Shown piece after piece: positions 1-13,100 of a stretch of DNA of 64,000 bases. How positions within the stretch are numbered: position 1 is the stretch's first letter; each line of letters starts with the position of its first letter. The stretch is from Trachythela sp. YZ-2020 (Eukaryota > Cnidaria > Anthozoa > Malacalcyonacea > Clavulariidae), in the NCBI GenBank assembly GCA_016169945.1, contig JADLSH010000190.1, positions 124,001 through 188,000 of the forward strand, read 5' to 3'. The translations under genes were made by a program, and so were the position numbers. The notes beneath the pieces are model-generated. The model was not told where the DNA came from, did not search any database, and saw only the letters and a list, made by a program, of their open reading frames with translations.

Positions 1-735
1 TTGGTACACTTGGATAACTTCATGCATTTCAATAACTTAGTACACTTGGATAACTTCATGCACTTCAATAACTTGGTACACTTGGATAACTTCATGCACT
101 TCAATAACTTGGTGCACTTCTATAACTTCATGCACTTCAATAACTTGGTACACTTGGATAACTTCATGCACTTCAATAACTTGGTACACTTGGATGACTT
201 CATGCACTTCAATAACTTGGTGCACTTCGATAACTTGGTACACTTGGATAACTTCATGCACTTCAATAACTTGGTACACTTGGATAACTTCATGCACTTC
301 AATAACTTGGTACACTTCTATAACTTCATGCACTTCGATAACTTGGTACACTTGGATAACTTCATGCACTTCTACAATTTGGTACATTTCTATAACTTCA
401 TTCACTTCTACAACTTGGTACACTTGGATAAATTCATGCACTTCAATAACTTGGTACACTTGGATAACTTCATGCACTTCAATAACTTGGTACACTTGGA
501 TAACTTCATGCACTTCTGTCGTCAATAACTTAATTGGTACACTTCTACAACTTCATGCACTTCAATAACTTGGTACACTTGGATAACTTCATTCACTTCT
601 ACAACTTGGTACACTTGGATAAATTCATGCACAAATTCAATAACTTGGTACACTTGGATAACTTCATGCACTTCAATAACTTGGTACACTTGGATAACTT
701 CATGCACTTCAATAACTTGCTACACCTGATATTGT
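1..735. repeat. 36-bp minisatellite (two related 18-bp halves)
   Basis: About 20 copies of a 36-bp unit made of two similar 18-bp halves, one beginning TTGGTACACTTGG and the other TTCATGCACTTC. Each half ends in ATAAC. The period is a multiple of three, so long reading frames stay open on both strands (period 12 residues, V/L-H-x-x-N/D). These have no splice or start context and look like repeat artefacts. The array runs off the left edge and decays near 720-735. Confidence 0.95.
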
Positions 736-1395
736 ATGAAAATTCTTCTACCGTTCTTGTTGTGAGTAAATCATTGTAAAATGTACTAAACCCTTATTAG
801 ATAATCGTATATTTGTTATATCAGTATTCGTCCCAATTTTTTTAATAATCGCGGATTCTAAGCTACCCCCACCCCCAATCGCGGAACAAGTCCACGATGC
901 GTGACGAAATCTATTTGTCGACGACCCCTAGGCAGTTTCAAAATTCCGCCATGTCAAACAAAATCATTTATACAGGCAAAAAGTTCACAAATAGTAAGCT
1001 AAATCAAACTCAAAACGTTTGCAAAGCTTAAAACAATGCTACGAATCCTTTACGCCATCAAAAACACAAGATAAAAACGAGAAATATCTTTGCTTCGGTC
1101 GCATTGTACAATAACACAGACAGAGTTTATACAGAACAACAAAACGACAACTCAACATTACATAACATGATCAATTCACTGTTAATTTTACAGGCAAAAA
1201 GTTCACAAATAGTAAGCTAAATCAAACTCAAAACGTTTAGAAAACTTCAACAATGCTACGAGCCTTTTGGTCAACGTAAGCAAAGCTCAGAAAGCGAGCA
1301 GAAAGTCCGCGAGACATGCCTCAAAGTCCTCAAATCACGGATTCGGTATTCGCTTGTATAAAACCAACAAACGTTTCACAAATATTTAACTATAA

Positions 1396-1612
1396 AGGCC
1401 CAGACACACCGAACGCGATTCGGCAACGCGACTTTTCAGTTTTTAAGAGTAGTAAATACAACCGTCTATGGAAGGAAATTTTAAAAGATATGCAGACCAA
1501 ATAACTCAAACTGAATATTTGAAAAACATAAAACAGGATCAAAGTTATATGTGTCAGTGAAAATCGAAAATTGGCGTCGCGTTGCCGAATCGCGTTCGGT
1601 GTGTCTGGGCCT
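1396..1612. mobile_element. PIF/Harbinger-type MITE with TAA target duplication
   Basis: A 217-bp element with long terminal inverted repeats of about 38 bp, starting AGGCCCAGACACACCG and ending with its complement. It is flanked on both sides by TAA (1393-1395 and 1613-1615). A 3-bp TWA duplication is typical of PIF/Harbinger transposons. There is no transposase inside, so it is non-autonomous. Confidence 0.85.
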
Positions 1613-2562
1613 TAAACCTCGAATTAAAATGTTTAGAAACCATAAACAACGCTTAGCAAACGTTCTTGTAAGGGCTTAAAAGCGAAGCAAAAGCTTTCTT
1701 ACTGACCTTACACATCACCACGTGCTCTTGACCGATCGGCAACTTAAGTCCGCTTTCTCGTAAAATTTCTCCCCTGAAAATGCGGACAAATCAAATATAA
1801 ATTACATAAACAAAAGCAAAGTTATTTCCAGACATCACCGCAACAAAATTTGGCAGAAATACTTTGGGAAAAGCGAAAATAGTCAAAATACAACAAGCGA
1901 AGTAATCCGAATTAGGAATCTACTCGCGTTTCAAATTCATAATACAACAGTCAACAGCGATAACTTAATAAAATACACATTACAAATGTTTATATAACTG
2001 AATATTCAATACCAACCTGTTCTAATACACAGTATATTCATTTTTTTCCAAATAATTTAGTTTTCTATTATTCTAGGCATGAGCGCAGAGGCTTTTCCAA
2101 ACACCCCATCTCGAATTACTACTGCATTTATTGTCTAAAATATCTCTTTTCTACTCAAATCCAACTGCATTCAAGTAATTTAAATGCATTTGCTATGCAA
2201 TCTATGAAATATACTGTTTGGCGTTGACACAGAGGCGTTGGCGTTGCCGTTCAAATTTGGCGCTCAAATTACTCTTACTCTAACGAACATTCTATTCAAA
2301 TATTCAACACGTGACATATTTCTTAAACGTTGATTGGTGCAAAAAATACACGTCATTTTCTTTTAGCGCTTCCACATGCCAAAATTTCCTTATATACTTC
2401 ATTATGCTTCCGCAAAATTCCGTAAACTGGACTCAAATCACTCAATCCAAAAAATATTCTCGCCCTTGTAGTCTTTATAGCGCTTCAAAATTACTTAAAT
2501 ACTGTATTTATTGTCTAAAACATGCTTTATCTACTGAAATCTCCACTAATACAAATTATTTA

Positions 2563-2722
2563 AAATACAATACAATAACTCCGAAAACAGTAAACATTTT
2601 GAAAATGGTTTATTCTACGCATAGTTACGTTGCGACTAAAGATGACTAAAACCTAGTCAAAACGTAGAATAAACCATTTTCAAAATGTTTACTGTTTTCG
2701 GAGTTACTATTGTATTGTATTT
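2563..2722. repeat. Long inverted repeat (hairpin)
   Basis: Two arms of about 57 bp (2563-2619 and 2663-2722) are nearly perfect inverted copies, broken by one 3-bp indel. They enclose a loop of about 43 bp. Both arms contain AACTCCGAAAACAG or its complement. This is probably a foldback MITE lying inside the larger repeat module. Confidence 0.85.
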
Positions 2723-3106
2723 TATCAAAATACTCAGTGGTTCCCGCAATTACAAGTTATTTAATGCACAAACTAAACTTCTAAAACATAGCTGGGTGGT
2801 CTGCCATGATCTATGAAAATTGCGAAGCGAATATATTTTTAAATCAATGTCAAGATAAAAGGCAAAAGCCTGGCTATACATTTCGGATATAACATAGCAG
2901 CATTCTCATATACAATGTAGATATAAAATGCGTAGTTCAATATTAGATTTAATACCTTGCAATGAAGAACTACAGACATCTGACATCTATGGTTTGAATT
3001 GGTTTCCATGATTTCCATACACTGAAAAAAAATAATAAATTCTGTCAGTTAAAAACATAAAAATATATAAAAAATAACTTCGACGTTGCGAGAGTATACT
3101 TGAGGG

Positions 3107-3252
3107 ATTACAGGTAAAAATCTGCCTGAAAATTGAACAAGAACTTAGACGTTTGAAGCGAAGACGCAAACGAATGGTCGGAATGGTTACAAAGATTCTT
3201 CAAACGTCCAAGTTCTTGTTTTATTTCCAGGTAGTTTGATCCTGTAATCATT
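3107..3252. mobile_element. Foldback element
   Basis: The left part (CTTGAGGGATTACAGG, AACAAGAACTTAGACG) is mirrored by the right part (CGTCCAAGTTCTTG, CTGTAATCATTCAAG). Related half-copies lie near 4880-5045 and 30735-30810, sharing ACGTCGAAGTT and GGTAGTTTGAT. This looks like a dispersed inverted-repeat family without coding capacity. Confidence 0.6.
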
Positions 3253-6244
3253 CAAGGGTATAATATATACAAAACTTACATAAAATATTCAAATTATTTC
3301 ATTTCTTTCGCTACAGTGCTTGCTTAGCTTTTATCACAGCTTTCTTCGTTTAGATTTGGCGCTCAAATTACTAACGAACAATTTTTATTCGAATTTTCGA
3401 ATTCTCATCACGTGACATATGCCGTAAACGTTGATTGGTGCAAAACATAGAGCGAAAAAACACGCCACTTCCTTTCAAGGCTCCCACTTCCGCAAATTGA
3501 ACTCAATATTTCTCGAAATAGAACTGGATGGTCCAATATATATACATATAGTCGTATGCCAGTCATTAATGTCAACGAATTTAGTAGTTTTCTATTATTC
3601 TAGGCATAAGCGCAGAGGCTTTTCCAAACACTCCATCTCGAATTACTACTGCATTTATTGCCTAAACATATCTTTTCTACTCAAATCCAACTGCATTCAA
3701 GTAATTTAAATGCATTTGCCATGCAGTCTATGAAATATACTGTTTGGCGTTGACACAGAGGCGTTGCCGTTCAAATTTGGCGCTCAAATTACTCTTACTC
3801 TAACGAACATTCTATTCAAATATTCAACACGTGACATATTTCTTAAACGTTGATTGGTGCAAAAAATACACATCATTTTCTTTTACTCACCGCGTCTCAG
3901 ATTGGCAACGTAAGTCCACTTTCTCGTCAAATTTCTCCCCTGAAAATGCGGACAAATCAAATATAAATGACATAAACAAAAGTAAAGTTATTTCCAGACA
4001 TCACCGCAACAAAATTTGGCAGAAATACTTTGGGAGAAGCGAAAAAACAACAAGCGAAGTAATTCGAAGGAGCAAGGCCCAGACGATAGGTCACAAAGGT
4101 CATTCAAACGTCGAAGTTAGTGGAATATTTACAGGTAGTTTGATCCAAAAATCATTGAAGTGTATAATATATACAATAACTTACAATTATAATCCCATAA
4201 TATCTTTATTTCTTTTGTATTTCTTAAGCTTTCAGCATACACGCACCTTCGTCGCAGTAAGGTTCAATTAAATTTGGCGCTCAAATTACTCTAACGACAT
4301 AAACGAACATTCTATTCAAATTTTTAACCACGTGACATATTTTTCTAAACGTTGATTGGCGCAAAAAATAACGTCACTTCTTTTTAGGGTTTCCACTTTC
4401 CACATGCAAAATTTCCTAATATACTTCATTATACTTCCGCAAAATTCCTCAAACTGAACGCAATGTTCTAAAAAGAGAACTGGATCGTCCAAAAAATAAG
4501 TGTATTTCAATACACGCCGTTGCTGGCCTTCAAACTTAAACTGTTTTTTGTACATAAATCCCCACTACATACAAGCTATTTAGATACAGGTATGAAATAT
4601 CTGAAGCAAATTGATATTTTATCAAATATATCAGGAATTCAGGATAAAATGCAACATACATTTCGGATATAAAACAGCAAATACAAATGTTGAATGCTGG
4701 TTTCCACTGTAGGTCTATATATACAAGACTTTAATAGATATATTATAAATTTATATCATTTACCTTCCAATGAACAACAACAGTCTACACCGAGGTCTAC
4801 ACGGGTCTGAATTAACCACAGATTACACTGAAAGAATAAATTCCGTTTGTTAAAAGCATGAAAAATACAGAAAGAACTTCGGCGTTTCAAGAGTAAACTT
4901 GAGGGATTTCTACAGAATCAAACTACTTCAAAATATAACAAGAACTTCGACGTTCCATTTCGAGCGAAAGGCCCAGATGAAAGGTCACAAAGGTCGACGT
5001 TTGTCTATATTTAAAGGCAATTTGATCTGGTGATCATTCAAGCGTTAAAATATTCAATAACTTACCATTATAGATTAAAAAATATTTCATTTCTTTAGCT
5101 ATATACTTGTTTTATAGCTTTTGTCACAGCCTTCGTCCGTTGTTCGTCCAACTTCGTCGTTTAAAATTGGCGCTCAAATTAGAAAATTACCAACGAACAA
5201 TTTTCATTCAAATTTCGAATTCTCAACCATGTGACATATTCTTTAAACGTTGATTGGCGCAAACAATAAACACACGTACGCCACTCATTTTACCGCTTCC
5301 ACTCATTCCACTTCCTTTTTACAGTATTTTCAGATCAGTGAACAAATTAACACGCTAAATATTCTAATTAATATTAATTACTTTTAAGAGGGGCAACCGC
5401 AGATGAAATAACCGAAGGCTCGCAACATAGCATAACATAATTAAAATTCCTGTACACTGTCAAAGTCACAAGGGCAAATAGTAAGTTTATCCTTTTACTT
5501 TTTTGTTTTACTGATCGAACATTCTCCTACCAAATTGTACAAGTTTAAAGCTTTTATTCAAATGCACAAGTTGTTATTAATTTAGAACGATCGGTTGAAA
5601 ATTTCTCGTAAAATTTCTATCACAATTAACGCGCAGGTATAATTGAAATGTATCATTCATAAAATGTTTTTAAATAGCAAAATGTTGGTAGTTTTGTCTA
5701 TTTTGATCTACCACAATCAGAAATTGTTTCGCTTTTGTATTGTTGTAGTTGTGTCAATAGTTTGATAGTTGTAAATGCTTAGAATGATGAAAGAGTAAAA
5801 GTAAATATTTGAATAATATAATCAGGCGATCTTTCGGCCTTTTGGGTGACACGCTGTTTATATTTTGAACAAAATATATGTACAAATGTACAATTAGATC
5901 GTACGAGAGTTTATAAGGAGAAATATAAGATCGTTTTCTAGTATCTAACCAGTTTTTGACGAATATAAGTCATTGATATTTACTATTTCCTGTAGCTCTA
6001 AAATAAAGGGTTCTTTGACTGAAAAATATTTTATAATATGTCTTCACTTCCGTTATGGATGGCTTAAAACCATGAAATATAACATAACAACCGCTTTAAT
6101 TTTATTGCTTTATAATTTTTTCTTTGTTTCAACTTGATTATCTGGGTTAATAGATTTGCATTAAAACCATAAGAAAGAAAAACAATGATAACATTATTTT
6201 GTTTTATATTATATTCCATAACTTTTAAGTTATTTAAAAATGGT

Positions 6245-6293
6245 TATTGAAGGACTTGAACACACCAGTACACTACCGATTGAGCTATTGGGC
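6245..6293 (-). repeat. tRNA-like fragment with Pol III A and B boxes
   Basis: On the minus strand TAGCTCAATCGG (6276-6287) fits the A-box consensus and TGTTCAAGTCC (6252-6262) fits the B-box. Only about 13 bp separate them, so the anticodon arm is missing. It is therefore a tRNA pseudogene or the head of a decayed SINE, not a working tRNA. Confidence 0.45.
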
Positions 6294-6547
6294 AAAGTCA
6301 ATTTATTCTGGCAATATTTGGGACTAATATTTCTGCCAGTAAAGTTGATCATTAATGTCTTTCGCTGGCTTTAATATACAGGCAGAGTAAAATAACTTTG
6401 TAGAGTGTACCAGGGAATAATTAGTTGGTAGATAAACTGGTTAACTAACACCTACCACTATCCCACTGACACTATTATCTGACATTAGACACATTGCAGC
6501 TTAATTGGTTAATGTTTTCCTAGAATAGTTTATCAATATTCATAGAA

Positions 6548-9453
6548 ATGGCCGCAGATTATATTGGGTTTGCAAACCTTCCTAATCAAGTGCACAGAAA
6601 GTCTGTGAAGCGAGGTTTTGAATTTACTCTGATGGTTGTTGGTAAGTGAAATAACTCGTTCACATGATTTCATTTTAAGAAAAACATACATTGAATTGTT
6701 CAGGTCACCATGTATGTTTAATTTTTCAGGTGAATCCGGCCTGGGGAAATCAACTTTAATAAACAGTCTTTTCCTGACCAATCTTTATTCAGATAGAGAA
6801 ATTCCTACAGTTTCAGGTTTGTTCATGTTCATCAAACTAATGGTGTTAAGATCATTTGAAATCGATAAAAGCAACTTTGGATTTCAAATTCCATTGTCAT
6901 GTAAATGTTTTTGTTGTATCGTTTGTCCCAATCAGAAAGACTTAAAAAGACTGTAGACATTGAATCATCAACAGTTGAAATAGAAGAAAGAGGCGTGAAG
7001 TTGAAACTGACAGTTGTTGATACCCCAGGCTTTGGTGATAGTCTTGATAACTCTGAATGGTATGACAGCTGGATAGCTCTATTAGTTCTAAACTGTTCTC
7101 CCTAGAGGCCCTGTAAGGATCTACCCTTATTGATACACTGTCTTGTTACAGTAGGAAAACAGAGTCTCACAATTAAAATATACAATGATATTTGGTAGGG
7201 TCAAACTTGAAACATCTCTGATGAAACTATATCTGATAAAACACTCTTGCTTGTAAATAGTACCTCAAAATACCACTGAGGTGATTATTATAATCAGACA
7301 ACTGCATAAAGTAGGAATCACAAAAACTGTGGTCACAGCTCTGTTAATATGCACTGTGATGCACTAAGCACAGTAGCATCAACATTTTATAAAATGACAA
7401 CATATAATTATCTTCCAGTTATAAACCAATTCTGGATTATGTTAACAATCAGTTCAACACTTATCTCAAAGACGAGTCTGGTCTCAATCGAAGAAATATT
7501 GTTGACAATCGAATTCATTGTTGTTTTTACTTTATATCACCCACTGGGTAAGTTGCCAATTGATGAAAATAGAAAAGAAGCTAAAAGAAAGTGTGTTTCA
7601 CTAAACATTACAGTGCAGCAGATGGTGGTCAACTTCATTTAACTATTGTTGGGAAACACAAGCCACAACATATAATTTCTCATTCTGATAACTGCTGGTT
7701 GACCAACATCTGTTCAATGATCGTGCGTACTAGTGAAACCCAGCCATACATTTTGAAGCAAGTGAACTCTGTTCTTAGATGTGTTCTCTATTTTCTAAGG
7801 CTGCAACCTATTGACATTGACTGTATGAAACAACTGCACAGTCGAGTGAACATTGTCCCAGTTATCGGAAAGGCGGATACTTTGACACAAAAGGAACTAC
7901 GAGAATTGAAAAAGAAGGTGATCCATCTATCTGTATAAAGACAGCAACTACTTACTATTCAACTTAACGAAGCACACTTAAACGAAGCATTAACAAACAT
8001 TATCTTAAATATTTTTCAGATAACTCATGAAATTCAGAAGTATGAAATTCAGATTTATCAACTGCCGTATTGTGATGATGACGAAGATGATGATTATAAG
8101 AAACAAACAGAAGATTTGAGAGTAAGAATTGATGGAATTTTGGAAATAAAGACGGCTTCATATTTGTATTAATATCTCAATAATGGTTATACACAGACTA
8201 GATTGTAACAAAAGAAATGCTAGATTGTAACAAATTAAAATGATTGTTACAAATTTAGGTCATGCAGTAACAAATGCTAGATTGTCACAGTTCAGGGTTT
8301 GCAGATGAATATCTGGGCTTATGGATTGAAAGCTTTGACAAATAAATAAACGTAGTGTTTTCCAGAAAACAATGATATTTACCGAAATACAATGTCGTTT
8401 TAGGCAACCGTGCCGTTTGCAGTTGTGGGAAGCAATGCAACAGTTGAAGTACAAGGCAAAAAGGTTCGAGGAAGGCGTTATCCCTGGGGTGTTGTTGAAG
8501 GTGGGTATTTTTGAAGATAAATGTTCAGTTTCTACAAGAAGCTAAATCTTTTTCAGTATACTAGATAGCTCTTATCTGCATGTTTTTACACTACATTTCG
8601 TATAGAGGACTTATTTTTTATGATGCTTTCATGTCTTCTTTGTAGTTGAGAATCCAAAGCACTCGGATTTTGTTAAACTCAGGACAATGTTAATGTACGT
8701 GTTCTATATACTGGGTCTAAATACGGTTAAATAACTATTAACATTTGACCGTGTTTTTGTCCTGACAAGAGACAAAACATCTTCACAGATAGCTGACAAA
8801 CGACGAAACAGTCATTTTGAATTGACATCTTACAAAACATCTTGCTGAAATTAATTTGAATTTTAGTTCGTAACTGACATCCACAAACCCTACGACACAT
8901 CCCCTTCTTAAATGAAACTGAAAGTATATAAAGTCTGAGATGTGTATTTTATATATTTAGTACTCACATGCAAGACTTAAAAGAGGTTACTCAAGATGTA
9001 CATTATGAAAACTATCGAGCAAACTGTCTATCAGTCGTTGATGGTAACAACACCGTGCAACGAAATGTTAAAAGGTAAAATGCTCTTAAACTTGTCTTAA
9101 AGTTACTTCAGTTTAGAGTAAGTTGGCTCTAACAATGTTTAAATGTTTTAACAGAGGTCGTGAAGTTGGGACTGCAGACAAAGATAAACTCAGTGAAAAA
9201 GACAAAATGCTTTTAGAGAAGGATTCCGAGGTATGTGGAGTGCTATATCTACCGCGCCCATTCTGTCGAAGTCATTGTCAGACCCTAACATCTGATGGAC
9301 AGAATACTGGCTTGTTAGCCCTAGCAAAACATGGACTTACGTGCATCAAAATCTTGACTAATTCCTGTTTTTTTGGGGTTTTTTCAGTTGCGACGAATGC
9401 AAGAAATGTTAGCAAAGATGCAACAGCAAATGAAAGGAGGAACTCATATTTAA
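6548..9453 (+). CDS. SEPTIN2: Septin of the SEPT2 group, 11 exons, 351 aa
   Basis: GTP-binding cytoskeletal protein that polymerises into filaments and rings at membranes and the cleavage site. Exons: 6548-6641, 6730-6816, 6936-7059, 7419-7547, 7800-7917, 8020-8121, 8404-8500, 8646-8694, 8961-9074, 9155-9230, 9388-9453; all junctions are GT-AG and in phase. Visible landmarks are the P-loop GESGLGKS (residues 32-39), G3 DTPGFGD (89-95), G4 GKAD (168-171, usually AKAD), the septin-unique element with [10 protein letters not shown] and a short C-terminal coiled tail ([16 protein letters not shown]). Length and tail fit the SEPT1/2/4/5 group; which member cannot be decided. The start ATG opens a normal septin N-terminus. 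The loop after SPTG lacks the two residues HG found in most relatives. Intron 3 holds a SINE and intron 4 a MITE. It converges with the GAS2-like gene. Confidence 0.95.
7066..7345 (-). mobile_element. SINE copy in septin intron 3
   Basis: A reverse-oriented member of the tRNA-derived SINE family seen throughout the window. The tail GTTCTAAACTGTTCTCCC comes first, then the body ATAATCAGACAACTGCAT, then a degraded head. It lies antisense to the septin gene and is diverged from the consensus. Confidence 0.75.
7590..7735 (+). mobile_element. MITE family A copy in septin intron 4
   Basis: Starts GTTTCACTAAACATTACAG and contains GCAGATGGTGGTCAAC; the right end carries the inverted GGTTGACCAACATCTG. 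It is a short internal-deletion version of a family with at least ten copies in this window. Confidence 0.75.
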
Positions 9454-10160
9454 CTTGTTAGATATATACCTAGCTAGAATTTTTCAATATTTTTCATTTA
9501 AATGGTACCTGCATATCTTTACACAATCCTATACGCTATCATTTGCTGCTCAGCTATTATGGTGTAGGACTAAATTGAGGCTATAATTTCTTTGCGAATT
9601 TGATGTAGCATTTGGTTCCTATAGATTACTTATAGTTATTTTCCTCTAGGGTAGGGTTTTGTTAAGCATTTGGTTTGGTATAGTATTAGAAATCATTCAT
9701 ATCTATTTTTCTATACGGTGGACGGCTTCTGTTAAGAGATCATCTTTATAGTTTTTGTCATGGAGCAGTCAATTCACGTACACTCAAATATAGCGTTTGT
9801 TATAAATACTTTATTAATGTAGTTTCATTACATAAGAAAAATACATAATTTGAATATTTATGTAATACCAGTGTTATGCCTTGTGGTTTAAATTTGTTTT
9901 GCAGAAGCATTTGTTATACAACAGAAAGAGATTGTTCGAACATTTCCATATTTTCGTATTCCTTTGTCTTGAATAAATATACAACACTTTTTATTCCCAA
10001 CCAAAACTAATAACTACATGTTCTAAATGTGATGTCATCTTTAAAGCATTTTACACCATATACCCCTCAAATGGCTGCTAAATTATCATACACCCCAAAC
10101 GAAATTATATAACAATTCACCCAAGTGACCCAACGCTACTTTATCACCACTAAAGTTATT
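9454..10160. other. Spacer between convergent septin and GAS2-like genes
   Basis: Holds the two 3' untranslated regions. A poly(A) signal AATAAA lies at 9972-9977 on the plus strand. No exon, repeat or RNA gene was recognised. Confidence 0.6.
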
Positions 10161-13100
10161 TTATAAATTTTTATCGGAAATTCTGTTTTCTTCATATTTC
10201 AAAATATCCGTCACAACTTCCCTCCATTCTAGAGATTCTGAATTTCCAGAAAATCCATCACCATTATGCTGCTGTGGAATTTCTAAGAACTTTGAATTCT
10301 CGTAATTGAGATGGTCATTACCATTCCAATTAACATTAGAACTGCAATTAGCGTCTCTGTGTTTATAATCCAAGTCATTCTGATTATTGTGGAACAGGCT
10401 TGTGGGCCGTAATGGCGTGCGTGTTACCTCGCCGTCTATAAAACCCTCGTCACATGTACAACTTTGGCTACCACAATGGATACACCTATTTATCCCTTCA
10501 TTTAATCCATGGTTACCATTTGAGATCCCTGATGAACCCTCATGATTGCCATTTGATATTCCTAAAGATCCGTCATTCACCCCATTTGATGTCCCTAAAG
10601 ATCCATGATTTTCCCCATTTGATGTACCCAAAGATCCTCCATTTGACTCAGAAGTCTTATTCAATCCCCTTGGTTTCCCGTATGTAGTGACAGGCACAGG
10701 AATCCGGGAGGGTGAGCCATAATCTTTTATGAGGGGGGAGTTTGTTAGTGCATTTTGAAGTGTGTCAGCCTGCCTTCTTGCTCCGCGACCTAAATGAAGA
10801 CGATACAATTAATAATGGATTTACTAAATAATTTGAAAGTAAACAAATAAAACATGGGCCCATTTATGGAGTATAAAATTAGAGTACTAATGCAAGGAAT
10901 TTAGTACAAACGTTCATGGAGTTTAAGGTCGTAGGCCAAGAGCAAATAAAACTATTTCTTGCTTCCTCGGGTTGTGTCAGAGAACTGAATGTATAATTTA
11001 CGCACCGTTGGGGGAGGAATGCAGTCTTTAAGCACTTTCATTAACAGTTATTCTACGAACTCGAGTCGGCTATCAGTCATATACGACGAGAGTGAGTTGA
11101 ATAACTGTTTTATTATATACACTTTTTTCGAGTAAAACTTGAATTTCCTCTTCATTTAATTGTCCAAATCTGCAGCCAATTTTCTACTTTTCTCTACTAG
11201 CAGGATATGAGCTAATATCCTGCTAGTAGAGAACCAATCAGATTGCAGAATACCTCATATCCATAGCTTGTGTATATAATGATAGAGGTTATCTCATAAC
11301 ATACCTCGCGTGATGGTATCGGCTGAAAATGATCTTAAGAACATCAAATTATTATCATTTAAGTCTTTTCTTAAAGCGCTCTTCTTCTGAGCACTCGTAT
11401 CATTCTTCTTAACACTGCCGTCATACTCAGCTTCTAGTTTCCTCCGTGCCGGAGCTGGCGACGCTGCCGACCTCCGACGAACTTCAGGCGATCGTTTACC
11501 GACACTCTTCCGACGCCCTGCCGACTTTGGTTTACTGATGTTCTCCGAGGAAGGTTCACGAGAGAGATTTCCGTTACCACGTCGTTTCACGGTAGAACTC
11601 GAGCTGTCAGTTTCACGACGTCTGCTGCGACTTAATATGGCATCACTTGTTCGAGACCTGCTAAATGTCAGGTCAGCCTGTTGAAGGCTAGCCCGCAATG
11701 CCTGAGTGTTTTTGGCGGGTGTTTTGCCTGAATGTTTCGTTTTGCCATTCCCAATTCCACTCTCTCTAACATCATTCAAACTGTTATGTCTTGATCCTAA
11801 CCCCTTGCCTCCCCCTGTTTGTCTCGAGGGTGTACTGTTTTTTCGCTTCGCCCCAATTTTAGCAGGGGGGTTGAGTAGTTTGGTTTGTTCACTTGGTGGA
11901 GAGGCTTGCTCTGAGACAACAATCTCCGGTCGAGTACCTGACTCTCCAAACACACAGACCATGCCCTAAACAATATGATGAAATGTTAAGATAAAACTCG
12001 AATAGGTATGTTAAGAAGAGCTAAAAGCGCGATGAGTAATTTGAGTTTAGAAAGATTATATAAAGCTCTGGTTCTCCCACATTTCGACTGCTGTTCCCTG
12101 CCAAATTAAAAGCTCGACTACAAAGATTACAAAATAGAGCCGCTCGGGTAATTACTGGAGACAGCCATTACTCATCAGCAACGGACACATTTATGTGGGA
12201 AACTCGATCTTCAGAAGAGAAGAGACCATCACGCGACTGACATTTTCCTGATAGTTCGTCTAATGTCATATTTATACTCATAGACGGAACATCCGTCAAG
12301 ACGAACAACACACGAAATTTGTCTGAGCAGACGAATTACCCAGATTGTTCATCTTGAGGGATGATCCGTCTGTGAGTATAAATACGGCATTAGACGAACT
12401 ATCAGGAAAATATCAGACGTGATTTGGTCCCAGAACCATTGCCAGTATAGATCACTTCGTCTGGATGGTTCGTCTTGGTTTAGATCACGTTATTCTAACT
12501 AGTTCAATAGTTCGTCTGGATAGCTCGTCTTATGTTTACACTAAGACAGATAGATGATACTTCTTAACGGATGATCCATTTCTAATATAAATCCACCCAA
12601 TGACGTTGCTCCTACATACCTGTAAAACATTGTTGTTATTATTGACAGGTGATAGTCTTGACACAGACGAGGTACTGGAGTTACTATCACTACTAGCAAC
12701 ACTGGTGTTACTGGCAGAGTGAAGTAAGGTAGTTTCATGGTCATGATTATGATGGTTCGGTGTTTGACATTTTGAACGTTGACGTCCTGGAGTGCTTGTA
12801 GTACTCGATCGTCCTGAGAAAAAGAAGTCAAATTTTAAATGAGAAGTCGACCATCATCTGGTGCTCCGTAACACTAACTCACACCCACCAATGTAGATGT
12901 GTTTCACTAAAGCATTATCGTGCAGGAGATGTTGCATGGTGAAGCTGCAGTTATATCTGAGTGAGAAAATAACGTTAATTATTTTCATTATATGTAGTAG
13001 TCTTGTATTTGGAAGCAAACAAATAGAATTGAGAGATGTAGTTTCATTTCTGAAGTTGACCACCATCTGCTGCCCTTTTAACACTCACAAACATACATGC

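Larger units (their letters stand above)
1740..5265. repeat. Diverged multi-copy module with E-box and CCAAT motifs
   Basis: Several blocks recur in direct orientation. One containing CTGAAAATGCGGACAAATC is at 1760-1885 and 3926-4048. One containing TAGGCATGAGCGCAGAGGC is at 2040-2345 and 3578-3875. A core running from TTTGGCGCTCAAATTA through CACGTGAC to AACGTTGATTGG occurs five times, near 2258, 3354, 3773, 4270 and 5163. The core combines an E-box with an inverted CCAAT box. It could be a transposon family or amplified promoter-like DNA; no coding capacity was found. Confidence 0.6.
736..6547. other. Gene-free repeat-rich region upstream of the septin gene
   Basis: No credible exon was found on either strand. 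The region holds a Harbinger-type MITE, a long hairpin, a recurring module around 2.2-5.3 kb, a foldback element and a tRNA-like fragment, each listed separately. A segment near 965-1020 recurs near 1188-1240, with the shared core GGCAAAAAGTTCACAAATAG. From about 5.3 to 6.5 kb nothing stands out apart from the tRNA-like fragment. The septin promoter should lie at the right end. Confidence 0.7.

Noticed and set aside
1..568. Long open frames in the left minisatellite (up to 175 codons)
   Set aside because: Pure by-product of a 36-bp repeat without stops; frames on both strands, no splice or start context.
6245..6293. Functional tRNA gene
   Set aside because: A and B boxes are too close, so there is no anticodon arm.
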